From assembly GCA_020055645.1 (NCBI GenBank), contig CM034548.1:48042296-48106295 (forward strand): DNA of 64,000 nt. The letters run 5' to 3'. Below the pieces are notes generated by a model, which had not been told where the DNA came from, made no database searches, and saw only the letters and a list, made by a program, of their open reading frames with translations. Shown one piece after another: positions 36,501 through 51,500 of the stretch. Origin of the DNA: Tomocerus qinae. Lineage: Eukaryota; Arthropoda; Collembola; Entomobryomorpha; Tomoceridae. The position numbers and the translations under genes are program-made. The stretch's first letter is position 1. Each line of letters begins with the position of its first letter.

Positions 36501-39500
36501 ATCGGAATAATAATATAAGCATGTTTCACGGAACATTCATTATTGCATTGTACATGTTGTGTTGTGTACTGTTATTGTTATTATAAAGTTACGGGCGCCC
36601 GCGGGCAGCCCGTGCCCGCCCGTGAACATCTTTGATGGGCCCGTGCCTGCCCGTGAGAATCCTTGGTTGACTCATACCCGCCCGTGCCCGTCCGTGAGTA
36701 TCCTTGATTAGCCTGTGCCCGCCCGTACCTGCCCGTGAGCATACTTAGCGAGCCCGGTGCCCGTACATGCCCGTGAAAAATCCGTTTAACGTGCCCGTGC
36801 CCGCCCGTGCCCGTACGGGCACGGGCCGGGCAGCTGCCCGTACGGGCTGCCTGTGCCCGTGCAACTCTCTACTACAAATAGATGTGAGTTGAGAGGTAGA
36901 TGTTGCCATGCCTTGCCTACACTCCTCCTGGCCTGTTTAGTGCGAATAGTAGTAGAGATTCGCCAAAAATATTTATCTTTCGTTCACTCTTCGTGGAATT
37001 CAGAATGAACATGTGACACTGAGATCTATTTTCGTCTCTCTCCCATCTATCCAACTCACTCACGCGCTAAACACTCTTCTGCGTCTACGAAATCCAATCC
37101 TTCGGAGGTATAGATCTTGTCGCACTCGGTGTGTACAATGTGTCTCAAGGAGACATTCTATTAATGTTAATAATAATTTTAAATGGATCTTAGCCGAAGG
37201 GGTTATTGCGTCAAAGACAATAGAATTCTGCTCATGCTGAACCTGCCATTTACGTAATTGCAAATCAACTGGAATAAGTATGCCCGTCTTTACATGCACA
37301 AATTGACACCATTATACTGCAACCAAGAAACAACGGTTGTGGTCATGGGCTAAATAGTCATCATGATATTCTTATTTTACCTGAGTCCATCAGCAACCTG
37401 ACATCAGCAACAGGTACTGAGCATAGCTTCTTACTGACTGTCTTCTAAATGGCCTAGAGTAGCGGGCCTGGTAGAAACTTAAAATGACTTGGTCATGTAA
37501 TTTTGTAATAACAGTTAATGATCACCAATGTACTAATTTTTATTATTTTAGCCATTAGTTTTCTGATGCAATGCAATCTTCAAAAGTCAAGCTCTGCTAA
37601 CATTTTAATTAGTGCTGTTTTATTCTAACCCTGACTAAAAGTTACTTGGGATTTAAAATTAAATCCTATGAAAACTCTGATCTGCCCTTTTCGATATTCC
37701 ACTGGTGAGAACTCTATTCCACTGGTGCAAGAACCTTGGACCTTGGTAATCTTGAATAAGGGAATTAAGGGAATAACTAAATAAATTGGCGATATGTTGC
37801 TATTTGTCGTAGAAAGATTGAGAAGATGGCAAAAGAAAGAGAAAGAACTTCTATTCTTATTATTCTATTTAAAAGAGAAAGTGTAGGAAAGGTAATACCA
37901 AAATAGTCCGAAATGCTGCAAACCATTTTACTACCAAAAGTGACATTTTGGTAAAAATAATTTTTAATTCTCTAAAGTTTGATTAAACGATTGCATATAT
38001 TGAAATTTCAAAGAACCCAGCTAAGGGGGAACCTGGCACTCAAGAGAAATTAATCAGGCTACCCATCACAGTAATAAAAACAATTCCGGGTCAAATGGAA
38101 AAGTTCCTAAACCAAAATAATAACTGTAGATCATAGTGTCCAATACAGGGAATAATAAAAGACTCTATTTTTAACAAACACCCTAAAATGCTCCCCTTTA
38201 AAATCAGAAAAATATGATTCCCGGATTTTGGAAAATTGTCTTCTTTAGCTAATTATTTCCATTCAATCACCAATAATCATCTTATTTGAATTTGTATTAT
38301 TGTTCTGATGTTATAATAATATGAAACAACTCATTTCGTTGGTTTAGAGGGGGGGCATGCACAGTTTGCTTTTGTGCTTTCAAGGAACGTGCATATAATA
38401 TTACGTTTATAATTGATGGGAGGAGGCGATGTCCAAAAGATTTACCAGCCAGCACTTGCGCTACACTTGGGAGAGGGGGTTTTAGGTTACGTAATATATG
38501 CAGGTTTCCTAGGTTCTCCTACCAAGACTTAGTCAGGTATTTGTACGATTATATTATAGAATAGAGATTCAGCGCTACTATGAACAATTGCAACTGATTC
38601 TGGATAATATTATGGTTCAATGGGCTGTTACGTGAAATATAGGATTGAAATGAAATACAATTTAGAAGTATAAAATAGTATGTCCATCTGAAACTATGAT
38701 AATTTATTCGTTGAAATGATGTGCATTATTGTAGCTCAAAAATGGCTCTGTTCTTGGGTTCAGTGGAAAATTTCGTGTCAAATAACTTTTCTCATGGTCC
38801 TCCCTTTTCCACTGTGCTGGAAGAAGATGGAAATTCGGGGAAAATGTGTACCGGAATTGTCAATCCAAACAGTTCCTTCGTTTTAAAATCAGTCTCGGCA
38901 GCAAACTCAAGCAGTCGGAGACATTCTTGGGCTTTTGGGTCATTTTTCGGTCGAGCAGCTGAAGATTCGGTTCAGAGCTCAAGCCATAATGAGCCCAAGT
39001 CAGGAGGACGAATTTTTGGTCCTGGACAGGGAGGCACTCCCAAACAACAAGGACAGAGTGCCAGTCGCTTTCTCCGAAGGGCAAATAGTGTTGACCTATC
39101 AAATGTAATAAATGAAACTGCAGATCTTGTACTTGTTTGTTGAAATAATTGCCAAGGTCAGCTGGAGCTTAATACAGATTCTGTTTGTTGCGCTAGAGAT
39201 TGAATGGAGAATGGTAGGTAAAACCACGATGATTTGTGATAAACACAAAATGTGATTCCGTGGAAGACTTGCGAAGATGTCATTTCCAGATGAGTCAGTG
39301 TTAGGTTGACTGCTATAGTACTAAATTCTAGCAGGGGATTAAGTATATTATGACTCGAATTTCCTTATTTCCCTGTTCAGTTCTTTTTATTATTATTACA
39401 GTCAATTCAATATGTGGGTCACTCCATTGTGTAGGACATGAACTTAAATAACATTGTTCCACTTTTCCAGTTCTCTCTTACTCTTACTCAATGTAAAACA

Positions 39501-42500
39501 ATCTTTCATTCCAAAACTTTTAACTTTTTGTGCTCATTGATTTATTTATCTACACATGATTTGACTGTTTCTTCTTATCAAAACTCTATTTATTATCTGT
39601 TTACCTAGTACCTACCTAATATAAACATTACTTATTGACCTTACCCACTTCTACATTGCATCTGATTGTGAGTTACAGAATCTTCTTACTGGTGCACATC
39701 CAATGCGTCAAGTTGGGTCTAAAAGTATCTCTTTTATACAGTCATCATATCGCATGGATTTGATGTACTTATCTCAAATGAATTCCTAGATTGTCGCATT
39801 TCGATAACTCAATCCATTGAAATCTCACGCATACTAGTTTGATACCTAAAAGTACATTTTTATGCGAGAAAATTAAATATGTAGGTATGTGCATAAGAAA
39901 TTTAAACCCTAGCACTGACATGCAAATCCAATATGACTCACTGTGGACGAAGTCTTTAGGTGCAATTTAATTTTTTCTTTACAAGGATCCGTATTAGAAG
40001 GAGTCAACAACATCCAACAATCGATTTCTTAATTGAGCAACCTACTCCATTCCATTAATTGAGCCATAATAGCGCTACATTAATTAACTCACATTTTAAG
40101 CTCAGGCTGTAGTCCTATAGGCTGCATTACTTTTTATTTTCTAAAAAATAAAACGAGAAAGGGCATTCTTCAGAATTGGGGGAAACTGCATTTCTTTTCC
40201 GAGTACTGTCAAGAGCTTTTATTTATTTATTACTATTATTACTACCCGCCTGTCTGCCGCAGCTGCTAAATGTTTCAGTAGAAAAAATGAAAATTTTGTT
40301 CAAGTTTAATTTTTTGTTTTCAACAGGTCAATGAAATTTTGTCAACGATGAAGGAGTCATCAAGCAACTGCAGTAGCAGTAATGGTCCAATACGGTCTTC
40401 ATCTAGTCCAAAAGTCAGCGACCTTGTGTCTTTTTCTAGCGAATCGATATCATTTGAGGTAAATGTAAAGGTTCATGGAGAACTTGTATTGTATTCAAGA
40501 TTTAGTATTTGGGGATAGAGTTGGAGATTATACATTCAAATGGTACGAGTATGTCATAACTCTATCAATTGCAGAAATCATTTAATGTAGAAGTCAAGTA
40601 CAATTTTTCAGATACGGTATCTCCAGTTGCATTTAAGAAATATAAGTGCTCTCATACGATATCATTGTATAAGAAAAGAAACCTCCAGCTCTCAGATACG
40701 AAATATACAAATACGAATTCTCTGGGCATCGAGCATACTAATAAAATATCAGCAAACATGACGAAATATGTAACTCTACCGACAGATATGTGGGGCAGAC
40801 ATTAGACAGGGGCCAATTATAAATTTTGTGAAATTTAATAATAATGGCGATATTATCAACGACTCTTTACATTACACTGAAGAATGTCAACATCTACTAC
40901 TCTCTGTAAAAATTCTTTACTGCCTATAGCTCTTTTCATTTTCTCAACAGTCCCTTTAAAATGGCAATTTCTCCCTGAATACAATTTGTAAGCTATAGAT
41001 TCATTAGAAGACGTATAAAAATTCACATTTGTTTTCTAAGTCATCAGAGCCTGCCCAGTCAGTTCTCAACCTTATTAACATGTCAAGAACAGTTAACCGG
41101 ACAGAATCAGCAATTTTGGCCTAGCCAGCTGCTGCTCTCTCACAAGGGACATAACTGATTTAACCTGACATTCATAGATGCATTCAATTTCTATAGAGTG
41201 ACCCCAAATCAAATCCAGACAGTTTGTCTGAATAAAAGCAATTTTGTATGTAAAGGTAATTGATTGTAGTACTAACAATGAATTTGTCAATTCCGTAGGT
41301 GCTGTACATGGGAAAACTGCGAATGTCCTACCGGAAAGCTCCATCATCCTTTATTGATGACGCTTTGGGCAAATTTAAGAGCCATGAAAATGACCGCCTT
41401 TGTAAAGAAAGACGTGACAGCTGCACTGATAGTCGCCGAAGTAGTTCTCAGGTTGGTATCTAAAATCTAAATTAAATCATTTTATACCTTTAGTGTTTTG
41501 CAAATCATTGAATGATTAGTGCAATTGGCAATTTATATATATTTGCAATTTTATTCGCTTCCTGAGCTGTTATGAATATAAATCCGTTATTCAAAGATTT
41601 TAAAGTGTAACGTGACACAAATAATTCTTTAATATACTTTTTATATTATGTAATTTGAATAGTTTAAAATACCATTTTTTGAATGTTCTACCGTTTTAAT
41701 GTAGGTTTAGAATACAGAATTTTCCTATTTTTATCTTAGAATCCCAACTTTCCGTTGCGAGATCAGATAAAGATTACATTTTCAAAATATTTCGAGTAAA
41801 AATACTCGTAATTTATAAACTAAACGTTTAAATGAGCCAGGAAAGTAGACTTCGCTTTGGAAATATATTGGCATTGTATAAAGTAATATTTTTATATTGA
41901 TTATTAGGATTCATCTAGTGAATTGGGATCCCTTGACAGTCTTGCCGCGCCTCCTGCTAAATCCGTTAATGAGTCTCATGAGAGGGATGAGAGAGAACGC
42001 TCAGAAGTGGCTCAGGCGTCTCCGGTGATTGCTGCAGACAGAATGGACACAGGGTCTATGAGTGATATAAGTGTATCGTTGTCAGAAAATAAAGAGAATC
42101 GGGAATTCGAGTCAGCAACTGCCAAACAAAATATTGCTCATCCTTTAGAAGATTTAAGTGCCGCTTCTCAGCCAAGTCTTCGTCGTCGCAATCCCAGTGG
42201 GGACTCGTGGCTGGTCAAAAGTGTTTCGCTACCGACTGGTGGGGAACCGATGAGAAACAGAGCTTTATCTACCGGACATTCTCCACGGCGACAGCCGCTG
42301 GAAACTTCGGTATGTAAATAGTCTGAATTTCAATACTACGTATCTCTCGTTGACACGGACGAAACTTATTTCCCGTGATATTAGTCTTATTATTATTCTG
42401 ATAATTGCCTTGCCATCGCTGTGGACGATACGTTTTTTGTTGCAATTAAGGATGGCTGCAAACGTTGTGCTTACAAGTAATAATTGTAAAACTTGTAAAT

Positions 42501-45500
42501 AATTAACACTATACAGTAAGTGAATCTTTGACACTGTAGCGCTTTGCCCACGTGTTCTAAACGTTAAAGAAAGGTAAATGTATCTGCTTAACATTTTCAT
42601 CGCCCCTGTAGAAAATACTAGCGCAGAAAAAGCTTTTTCCATACCAATCTTCAGAATATTTAATAACCTGATTAATTTGTAACTGTATTCACTATTCTTC
42701 TAATAAATACTTATTTAATAATTGGTATATAATACTTCATATTTTCAGAAAATTTCAAATTTGCACTACAATCGAACAATGTTGCTACTTGTGGGCCGCA
42801 GCGAGATGAGAATCATTAGTCCAGATGCTAAGACAACTCTTTTTAACAAAAAGTTTCGGGACGTTTTTCAACTATCCCAAGTAAGAAAAACCTATAAACT
42901 TGATTGTGTTGTAAGTTATGATTACTGTTTATAATTCTATCACATGCATTATGACGTCAATTGTCCGTTGATATATTCTTTATTGCATTTTAATGGGATC
43001 ATTGCATGGACCGTCACAGTTTCAATATCATGAATAATATTCTTTCAAAAGATAATGCATTGTAACTTGGTAGTCTATTATGTAATGGGGACTCGAAAGG
43101 TAAACTAAAGTGTAGGCAGTAGTACACCATTAATACTTATATAATAAACACAGTTGTGCATGCTATTTGGTTTATGAGTAATTTTCATTGTTTTTGATTA
43201 TTATAGGGAATACATACACCCGAATGTTTTGGATTCATTTGTCGAGAAGGTTCTTTGGACAACAATAGTGCGTACGTTGCATATGTTTTTCGCTGTCAAT
43301 CTGCTACCGTCGCTGGAGAAATTCTCAATGGTTAGAACTACTTACCGTAGCCATTTATTTATCTCTCATTATTTAAATTGTCGGTTATTTGGTATGGGTG
43401 TAAAGAGTGTAGTTATAAATGCAGTATTATGCAGATCTGACCAGAATGTTGTAATTACACAGTTGAGTTATTTGTTTAAATACCTATTATCTATTCACAT
43501 CTATTTAGGATAGCGCTAACGACTATAATATATTATTTATATGCAGTTGACCCACTAGTCCACTAAACAGTAATTTTGAACTATTTATCAATCTAAACTA
43601 AGATCAAGTTTATTGTGTTTTAATCGAAATAATGTGGAAATGACTGTAAGTGTTGGTTTTTTCTGCTTACTTCACAAGTTTAGCAAAGCTATTGAAATTT
43701 TGGATTTTTGTTTAATATTGGATATTAGCCATAATAATATTGTTACCGACTTAAACGGCGAATGACAAAAACATGGTGAATTAATAATTGGAGAGGAGGG
43801 AGAAATTAAAGTGTGCAACTCTCGTTATTTTGGATAAACAAATGCATTTGTTTTTTGGGCAGAATAAGATAGAATAACATTTTGATACAAAACAAATGAT
43901 CCAATACCGAATGTAAAATTACGCTTTTAGTCAGTTGGAACCTTCAGGTCGTTTGCATATCAATATCAATCTTTTGCATAGAGCTATGTCATCGGGATTC
44001 CAATTTGTTAACGAACTTCCAAAAAGTGGGATGCACTTTGAAATGAAAGCCTACTCGAAAATGATACTTAATAAATGATTTGTACTTATAATTATGATGC
44101 TTTAAGTTTAAATTATTTTCGTTTATTGAAAGAAAATGATATTGGGATGGGAAGTAGACATCATCGGCTATTGGCCCTAAACTTTCAGTTCGTAATTGGA
44201 CTTTGTGTGCCTAATCAGCTCTGTATACTATTTTCAGATTACCCAATTGAACTATATTTTCTATTCATTCACATGGGGCAGTAAATGTGCAAATTCTGTT
44301 TCTACTATTATACAGAACATTTGCGACTCTGAGTTCTCAGAAAAGCCTTTAGACATTCATATTCATGTCAGAACTTCACTCTCTAGTTCGAGTCGTAATA
44401 GTTTATTTAATTAGTAATATAATTATGGCTTGCTCTGTTGTTGCTCTTCTGCAGTTCTAAAGACAGCTTACGCTTCCTCTCAAGATGCTCTGAAAAAGGA
44501 ACGGCAAATTCAGTCCTGTGATCACTGCCCAATGATGTGGTACAACCGTCTCTGCAATGAAGTCGAAGGTACGGTACAATTTCTCATTTTGCATTTCACT
44601 ATTATTGCTAACTAGTGAACCCAGCTAAGGGGCGAACCTGGCACTCAAGGGAAATTAAGCAGGACACCCATATCACAGCACAGTAATAAAAACAATTCCG
44701 GGTCAAATGGAAAAGTTCCTAAACCAAAATAATAACTGTAGAAAACGAATTCTCTTCTTTAGCTAATTATTTCCATTCAATCACCAAAAATCATCTTTTG
44801 TGAATTTGTATTATTGTTCTGATGTTATAATATGAAACAACCCATTTCGTTGGTTTAGAGGGAGGGGGCATGCGAATTTGCTTTTGTGCTTTCAAGGAAC
44901 GTGCATATATTATTACGTTTATAGTTGACTAGTTGCAATCAGTAAATTTCTAGCGACTGCGCATTGGCCCGAATTTCATAGACCGTTGATTGGACTCAGT
45001 AGTCTAGTCCTTGCTCATTAATTACAAAATATTACCCTTACTCATTAATTACAAAATATTACGGACAAATATACAAACCTTTATTCAAGAATTCCATGCG
45101 CATGTCCCACTTTGTGTTTAAAAGATAATGTTTATGTAGAGTAAAGATGGGAGGAGGCGATGTCCAAACGAGTTACAGCTAGCACTTGCGCTACACTTGG
45201 GAGAGGGGGTTTTAGGTTACGTAATATATGAAGGTTTCCTAGGCTCTCCTACCAAGACATAGATAGTCAGATATTAGTGCGATTATACATATTAATTATT
45301 ACGGTATAATAGGATAGAATAGAGATTCATCGCTACTATGAACAATTGCAACTGATTCTGATTCTGGATAATATTATGGTTCAAGTTCAATGGGCTGTTA
45401 CGTGAAATATAGGATTGAAATGAAATACAATTTAGAAGTATAAAATAGTATGTCCATCTGAAACTATGATGTACGATTATATTATAGAATTGCCATGAAA

Positions 45501-48500
45501 GTGGATATTCGCCATTGCATTGCGTTGTACACCGATTTAATTTTTGACTTCTTAGTTGTAAATAAACCAGTTCTAAATTTACCATGCGATTCAATTTAAC
45601 AATAATTTATCTTAATGTAGTAGTTAGTGAGAACCTGTGATTTTTAAAACGCTTTCAAATCATAAAATTAAGGAACTATGAATCTCATTTTTGGTGATAT
45701 AATAAAACTAAGTTCAAATTTTTTAAATCCGCCGTCAGCATTGTTGCAGTAGAGGTTGTACACCAAATGGAGATTGCAACCTTTTTTATTTTCGTGAGAC
45801 GTGTTTTATTTTGCGCCAACACTCCTCAATTTTGTTTAATATATTTTAAAATGTCGAAAACGTGTTTCCCGCAAATAAACTAACGTTTTGATTACATTGA
45901 AGTTCTAATGGGGATCCTTTGAAATAAAAGTGCCAAATGTCATCTCTGCGAAGTTACAAAAACGTTTTTCAAATGTGATTAAAATTTTTAAAACATTTTG
46001 AAATATTGGGGGAAGAAAGCGAAAAAAGGAGATATTTATTAGAAAAAGTAATGTCAGGCAAAAAAAGCTTTAAGATAAACGAAGGCAATTAAGTTTTAAT
46101 GAATGTGAGAATGTGACTGATTTTATGTAGGTTTAATGTGTGATGACCGCATTCAAAATACAATTATGAAGCGAGTGGAAAATCTTCCTGAGGATGACCG
46201 GGAAAATATCCTTGCCAAATTTCATGGAGCGGAACCACAAAGTGTGCAAGAACAAAATGAGCTTTTGATGATGCTCCTCAGAGCTCATTGCGAAAGCAAA
46301 CAATCGAAACACATTCATGATACGGCTGCCAACAGGTTTGTATGTACAACTATATGTAATCCTTTTTAATTATCACAAATCCCTGCACATAGAAGTTAAT
46401 ATCATAACGAAATATTTTTAGATTGAAATGACCGTAATTGTCTAATTCTATTACTAATATAATTCGGATGTAACTCAAATAATAAATCTGTTTTCAATAC
46501 TTTTTAACAATTAAATACAAATAAATTGATTGGTCATATTTATTAGTATTTATTTCCATGTTTTATTAGTTACTATAGTTAAAAAGTTGTAGAAGATATT
46601 TTCTTCAGCAAAAATGTCCCAGTCTGATGGTAAGACTGGTTTCTTTCCTGTTCGAAGCTGGTTTTATTTGTTGACCGCAAACCAAAGCACAGTGGTCATT
46701 CTGGCCAAGAGTCGTGAATATTTATACACGAACTATTATGCCAGCATTTATTATAGGATTAAAAATGAAATCCATTTCATTAGTATTTTGGGGATGAGGT
46801 TATGTGATAATAACATAAAATGTATATAAATAAAAATAGTACACGTAGAAGTAAAAATAGCTCGTAATCGTCGCATTTATTATTAATGGGTAAATGTATT
46901 TGATTGAAAAAACAGGCATGAATTTTTGAACCAGTATTTGGGTCTGACCAGCAGTGTCCCTATGTTGATGAAAGCCAAACGTTCGATTGCAAATTCATTC
47001 GATCAGTTCAAGCGTAGAGTTAAAGACAACAACAATCAATTTAATGGACCAAATCGGGAATTTAGTCTTCCTCAATATGTCATCCATCAAGGAAAGGTAA
47101 GCATTTAACAGTTCACATTTCATATCAGATGCTGATGTCTATTTACAAATCGATAGCCTTATCGAAACAAATCGATAGTATCTTAAGCCAGTGTAGACCA
47201 AAATAACTAATCAATTTATTTTCCACGCTGCCTGTCACTGGCACATGTAATAGTACATATCAGATCTCTTGTCAAATGACAGTTGCAATAACTTATCACT
47301 ATATGAATAGTTATATAGATTAGAATCGAAATTTGGTGTCTCATAAGGCGAAGGGATCAACGTAATTTCACAAACTTTGACAGTGGTACATGCAGCAACT
47401 TTTTTAAAGTCAACTTCAGTCAACGATTCTAATTTATGCAATAAATTATAGCTATTGAGTTTTCATGGACAATAAACAGACAAATGTGTAGCTAATATAC
47501 TTTGATTTTGGATCTACAAACTATGCAGGACTAATTAAATACATCAATACTAATTGTGCATTTAATTAATTTTCATGCATTTTTAAAATTTGGCGTCAAG
47601 GATACATGCAAAAAATATATTTAGGATTTCGTAGTCTGTATTATCAATCCAACGAAAGTTTTCCTCTGCTTATAAGAGGACACAATAGCTTTGTAGGTGG
47701 TCTCCTTTGTTCGTGCCTTTTGTTATAGTTATCAGCAGAGGAAAACTTTCGTTAGATTGATAATATATTGTCAGTCTAAGTGCATTGCATCCCACGTTCC
47801 TCCGCTCCACTTCCAACTTACGTTGTTACACTCTAGCGTGCAATATGCTTATTTTCACCGAGTGTCATCTTTTCATGTTATTACGGGGCAATTGTGCTAC
47901 TATCTATTAAATTAATAGATGTAGTTTAAGTTTAGCAATAACCACGTTTAGTCAGGAATGCAAAAATTGTGCAGCCCGCAGATTCCATCTGGCTGCAACG
48001 TAATTCTTTAGTGCAGTTACAGGTAGTATCTTTAAATGGTCTTGTAACATCACAATTACAGTACAATTAAAATCATAGGTGGGTGGTTTTTCCCTACAGT
48101 TTAGTAGTCTTTGACTTGGCTAGTTATAATTGTATGCTGAATAACAAACTAATTGATGTGAGCACTGAACTAATGTCTAAAATCATGTAGAAAGAAATGA
48201 AATAATGCAGGTTTATTTGGAGATCTACATCTGAGATTAATTGTTTCAAAATTTCTTCCAGTTCAGTTCAGTTTTCATGGTATCAGTTAATTTTTCTCTG
48301 TTCGGTAAAATTATTTTATAGGTACTTTACCAAACAAATTTATATACACAGTAAGCGAAACATAGTTTAATGGAATTACTGTAAATATCTTCAGATTAAT
48401 ATGTACATACGTTTATTGGCTTATTGTTTGTACATAAAATGTGGAGGACGATGATAAAGCTGTAAAAATTGAGTGGATATGCGGTTTGACTTTTAGAGAG

Positions 48501-51500
48501 TGGTATCCGACAGAAAACCTTACTAGTGAGTGCTGCAGTTAATATCATGTTGTCAGTTTTGCTTCAGAATTGGCTTTGAATCATGTATACTTAGTCACTT
48601 TGTATTCTTTTCCTGCGTTGTTTTATTGGTTGGGTTTATATTTCACACTTCGAGTGTGAGATAAGGCAGTAATTTCAGCACGAGTTTATTCTGTGCTTTA
48701 TATCCGTATTCTGGAATAGAAATGTAACATAATATTTAAGCTTTCCTCAAGTGTTTAGAGGGGAGGATTGCCAAAAACCAAATGCTTAGTGCATTGCATA
48801 AATATCTCATTGGTAAATGTTGCTATATGATTGAACAGGAACGAAATAATGTTATTAGAGTTTATCCCACACCATCAGGTCGATTACAAACGGCCGACCA
48901 AATAATATAACAATAGGATTGATACTTTTGAAAACTAACCATTTTTTGCTACCCAATGCTTCTAGTTCTCATTAATAGAGATTATTTAAAGTAGAAGAAT
49001 CATTAATTTTTTTGTAACAACATTAACATAAGTATCCCTTCATAAATTGGCTATCAAATATTTTCAAGCTAATGAGATATTTCAAGTTTACATTTTTAGA
49101 AGCGCCGCATTGTTAGTTGGGATCTCCTTAGTAAACAAAACTTCCATCCACTCTTAATCAGACTGACTAGACTGAATAACTTGACTCAGGTAATCGAAGT
49201 TAGGTCTTCGGGCCTCGCTCGCTAATCAGAGAATCTGAGATCAGCGTACACAATACAATTTACCACTTACCAGTGGTAAGTGGTTTTTAATGGTATTAAT
49301 GGAGTAATTAACAGGTACAATGATTGCCACTTTAACCGAATGAATAATTGGTTTCAATTAAATTGGATATTCTTGCAATTAGATGAAAGTTAGTCGTGTT
49401 ACTATAGACAAAAATGTCATTTAAATAACATTGTTGTTACAATTTTCAGTGAAAATTCAAATAAATGTGGTATATATCTTGTAGTCTTATGTAGTCTTAT
49501 ATCTTGTAGTCTTTATATTTTAAAGAAAATAATAGAGTATTGTTGCTCTAAATTTTAATACGCTTTCTGTGTATCTTTATTAAACAATTGCCAAAAATTT
49601 ACTATTTTTACCATATAAATTCACTTTTACCAACACTGCGATGGTAAAAAACCCTAAAACATGGTAAATTTTGTACACTGATGGTGACATGATGAAAATT
49701 AGGATATCAATTTCTAATAAAAATGTTTTGTTTTTCGAATTTCCGTTTAATTATAATTTGATGTAAGTAGAAAGGTCCAAGTAAGAAATAGTAGACTTTA
49801 CCAACTACTTACTAATATTATTACAGTTATAAGCTATATATAGGAGTCTCATGCTGACACAGTCAGTCTCGCCTTTAGATCAATCGGATCTGACTTTTAG
49901 CTAAGTTCTGTATACATTCGTGTAGCGATCTATTTTTGGTTTTGGTATGTACACCAAGTAGTATTTAATTCATAGACGCAGCCAATGTTACTCGTCGACG
50001 TCCACCAAACCCAACGACAATGACTTTATACCTTCTGTAATTTTGGTGTATTTTACTATATTGTACCGACTGGGCTTGTCTTTAGCTGAAAATAGGTTTA
50101 TAATGCCTAAAAAGATACGAAAAAAGCTTTTTATTATTCGGATAGCTTATACCCAACATTCGTAGTGTGTTTATCAATAAACACAATAAACAGAGCTTAA
50201 ATTCGCTAGCAAAACGGGCCTAAAAATCTGTTTGTATACATGGTAGTAGATAAGGAGATTAATAGTGATTGACATTAATTACAGATATTATTATTATTGG
50301 TTATAAGTATAAGTAAACGATTCAGAGGGTATGAGAACTAAACCATCTCTCGAAATTCGAAAAAACAGGGCTTTTTAATTTTTGGTACTTTTGATATATT
50401 CTCAACTCAAAATGCGAGGATTTTTGTTTGATTTGTGATAATATGGTTAAGCTAAGCGGGCGGTTGTATGTATATAGCCTAGAGCAGGTAAGAGAAATGT
50501 CAGGTAAACGAAGAGCAGGTGCACTCACCACACTTCCCTGTCATTGTTCTATATCCTCACAACGTGTTAAGGGTTGCATATTTTGGTTTAGTATGCAATA
50601 TATAAGGTAGTCGGAGTGTGAAAGGGTGAATGGCAGGTGTTGTAGCCTCAGGTGGATAACTTTTCCTTTGTATGTGGAATCCACCTTGTGTGGATGGATA
50701 TATCCAAACACGTTGTTGTTGGTACGTAGTAAAAGAAGATTATGTACAGGTAGATAGATATTGGTCATAGTGGTACCTGTCAGCTCTTATAGAGTTGGGG
50801 GATGTTACGTATTGGTACCGTAAGTATAACTTATTGTTGGTATATGTATAACTCTCTTTATTTGTATTACAACGTAACGTGAGTAGTAGTAGTTGTTGTG
50901 AAGACATACTAATGTAGTAGGTACCTATCTGTAGTTACCTAAATATCCAATCCATCTACAATTGAGTCTCTTTGGCTTGCATGCATGGAATACAATGGCT
51001 GTAATATAATGATGTTATGTATGTGGATACGTAACGTGAGTTTATGGTGTATTTATGGAACCAACTGCTGAAATAGAAGTCGAGGCCAACCGACATTGTC
51101 TGGTGTATGCACGACATAGGTAGGCAGATAGAGGGAATTGTATTGGCACTACGTAATGGATGTTTTATGAATGTAGTCACTACGCTCCATTATGAGTACG
51201 TACCTTAACTGACTTATGTTTTGCAGGAGATGAGCCCCTCGTCGGGACGAAACAGTCCAGCTAGTGAGCAACAGCAACTCCAGTCCATGATAGTCAGCGA
51301 TTCGCCGTTGGAGAAACACAACACGCCGTTCCGACCCCGCTCATCAACTGTCGGGGCTCTAACAGGAGAAAAAATACGCTGTGAGATTCGCAATCGACGG
51401 GCATTTCAAGACCAAGCGGTGCCATTCAATCCGAAAAATGTCCCCTCGTCCCCGAACAGTCAGAGCAATCAGCAGAAACAGCACAGCCATATGATGAATA

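Larger units (their letters stand above)
28092..40326. other. TBC1D intron 2 (12.2 kb)
   Basis: The largest intron. It contains a run of twelve G at 28673-28684, two candidate alternative first exons (32745-32900, 38742-39104), the hAT-like element at 35539-36871 and a free copy of its inner repeat at 38014-38702. Elsewhere I see only AT-rich non-coding sequence. Confidence 0.55.

Noticed and set aside
40569..40805. 78-codon plus-strand frame between TBC1D exons 3 and 4
   Set aside because: Exons 3 and 4 join directly in phase 0 and restore the conserved FE-VLYMGKL junction; this frame sits in the intron and shows no domain.
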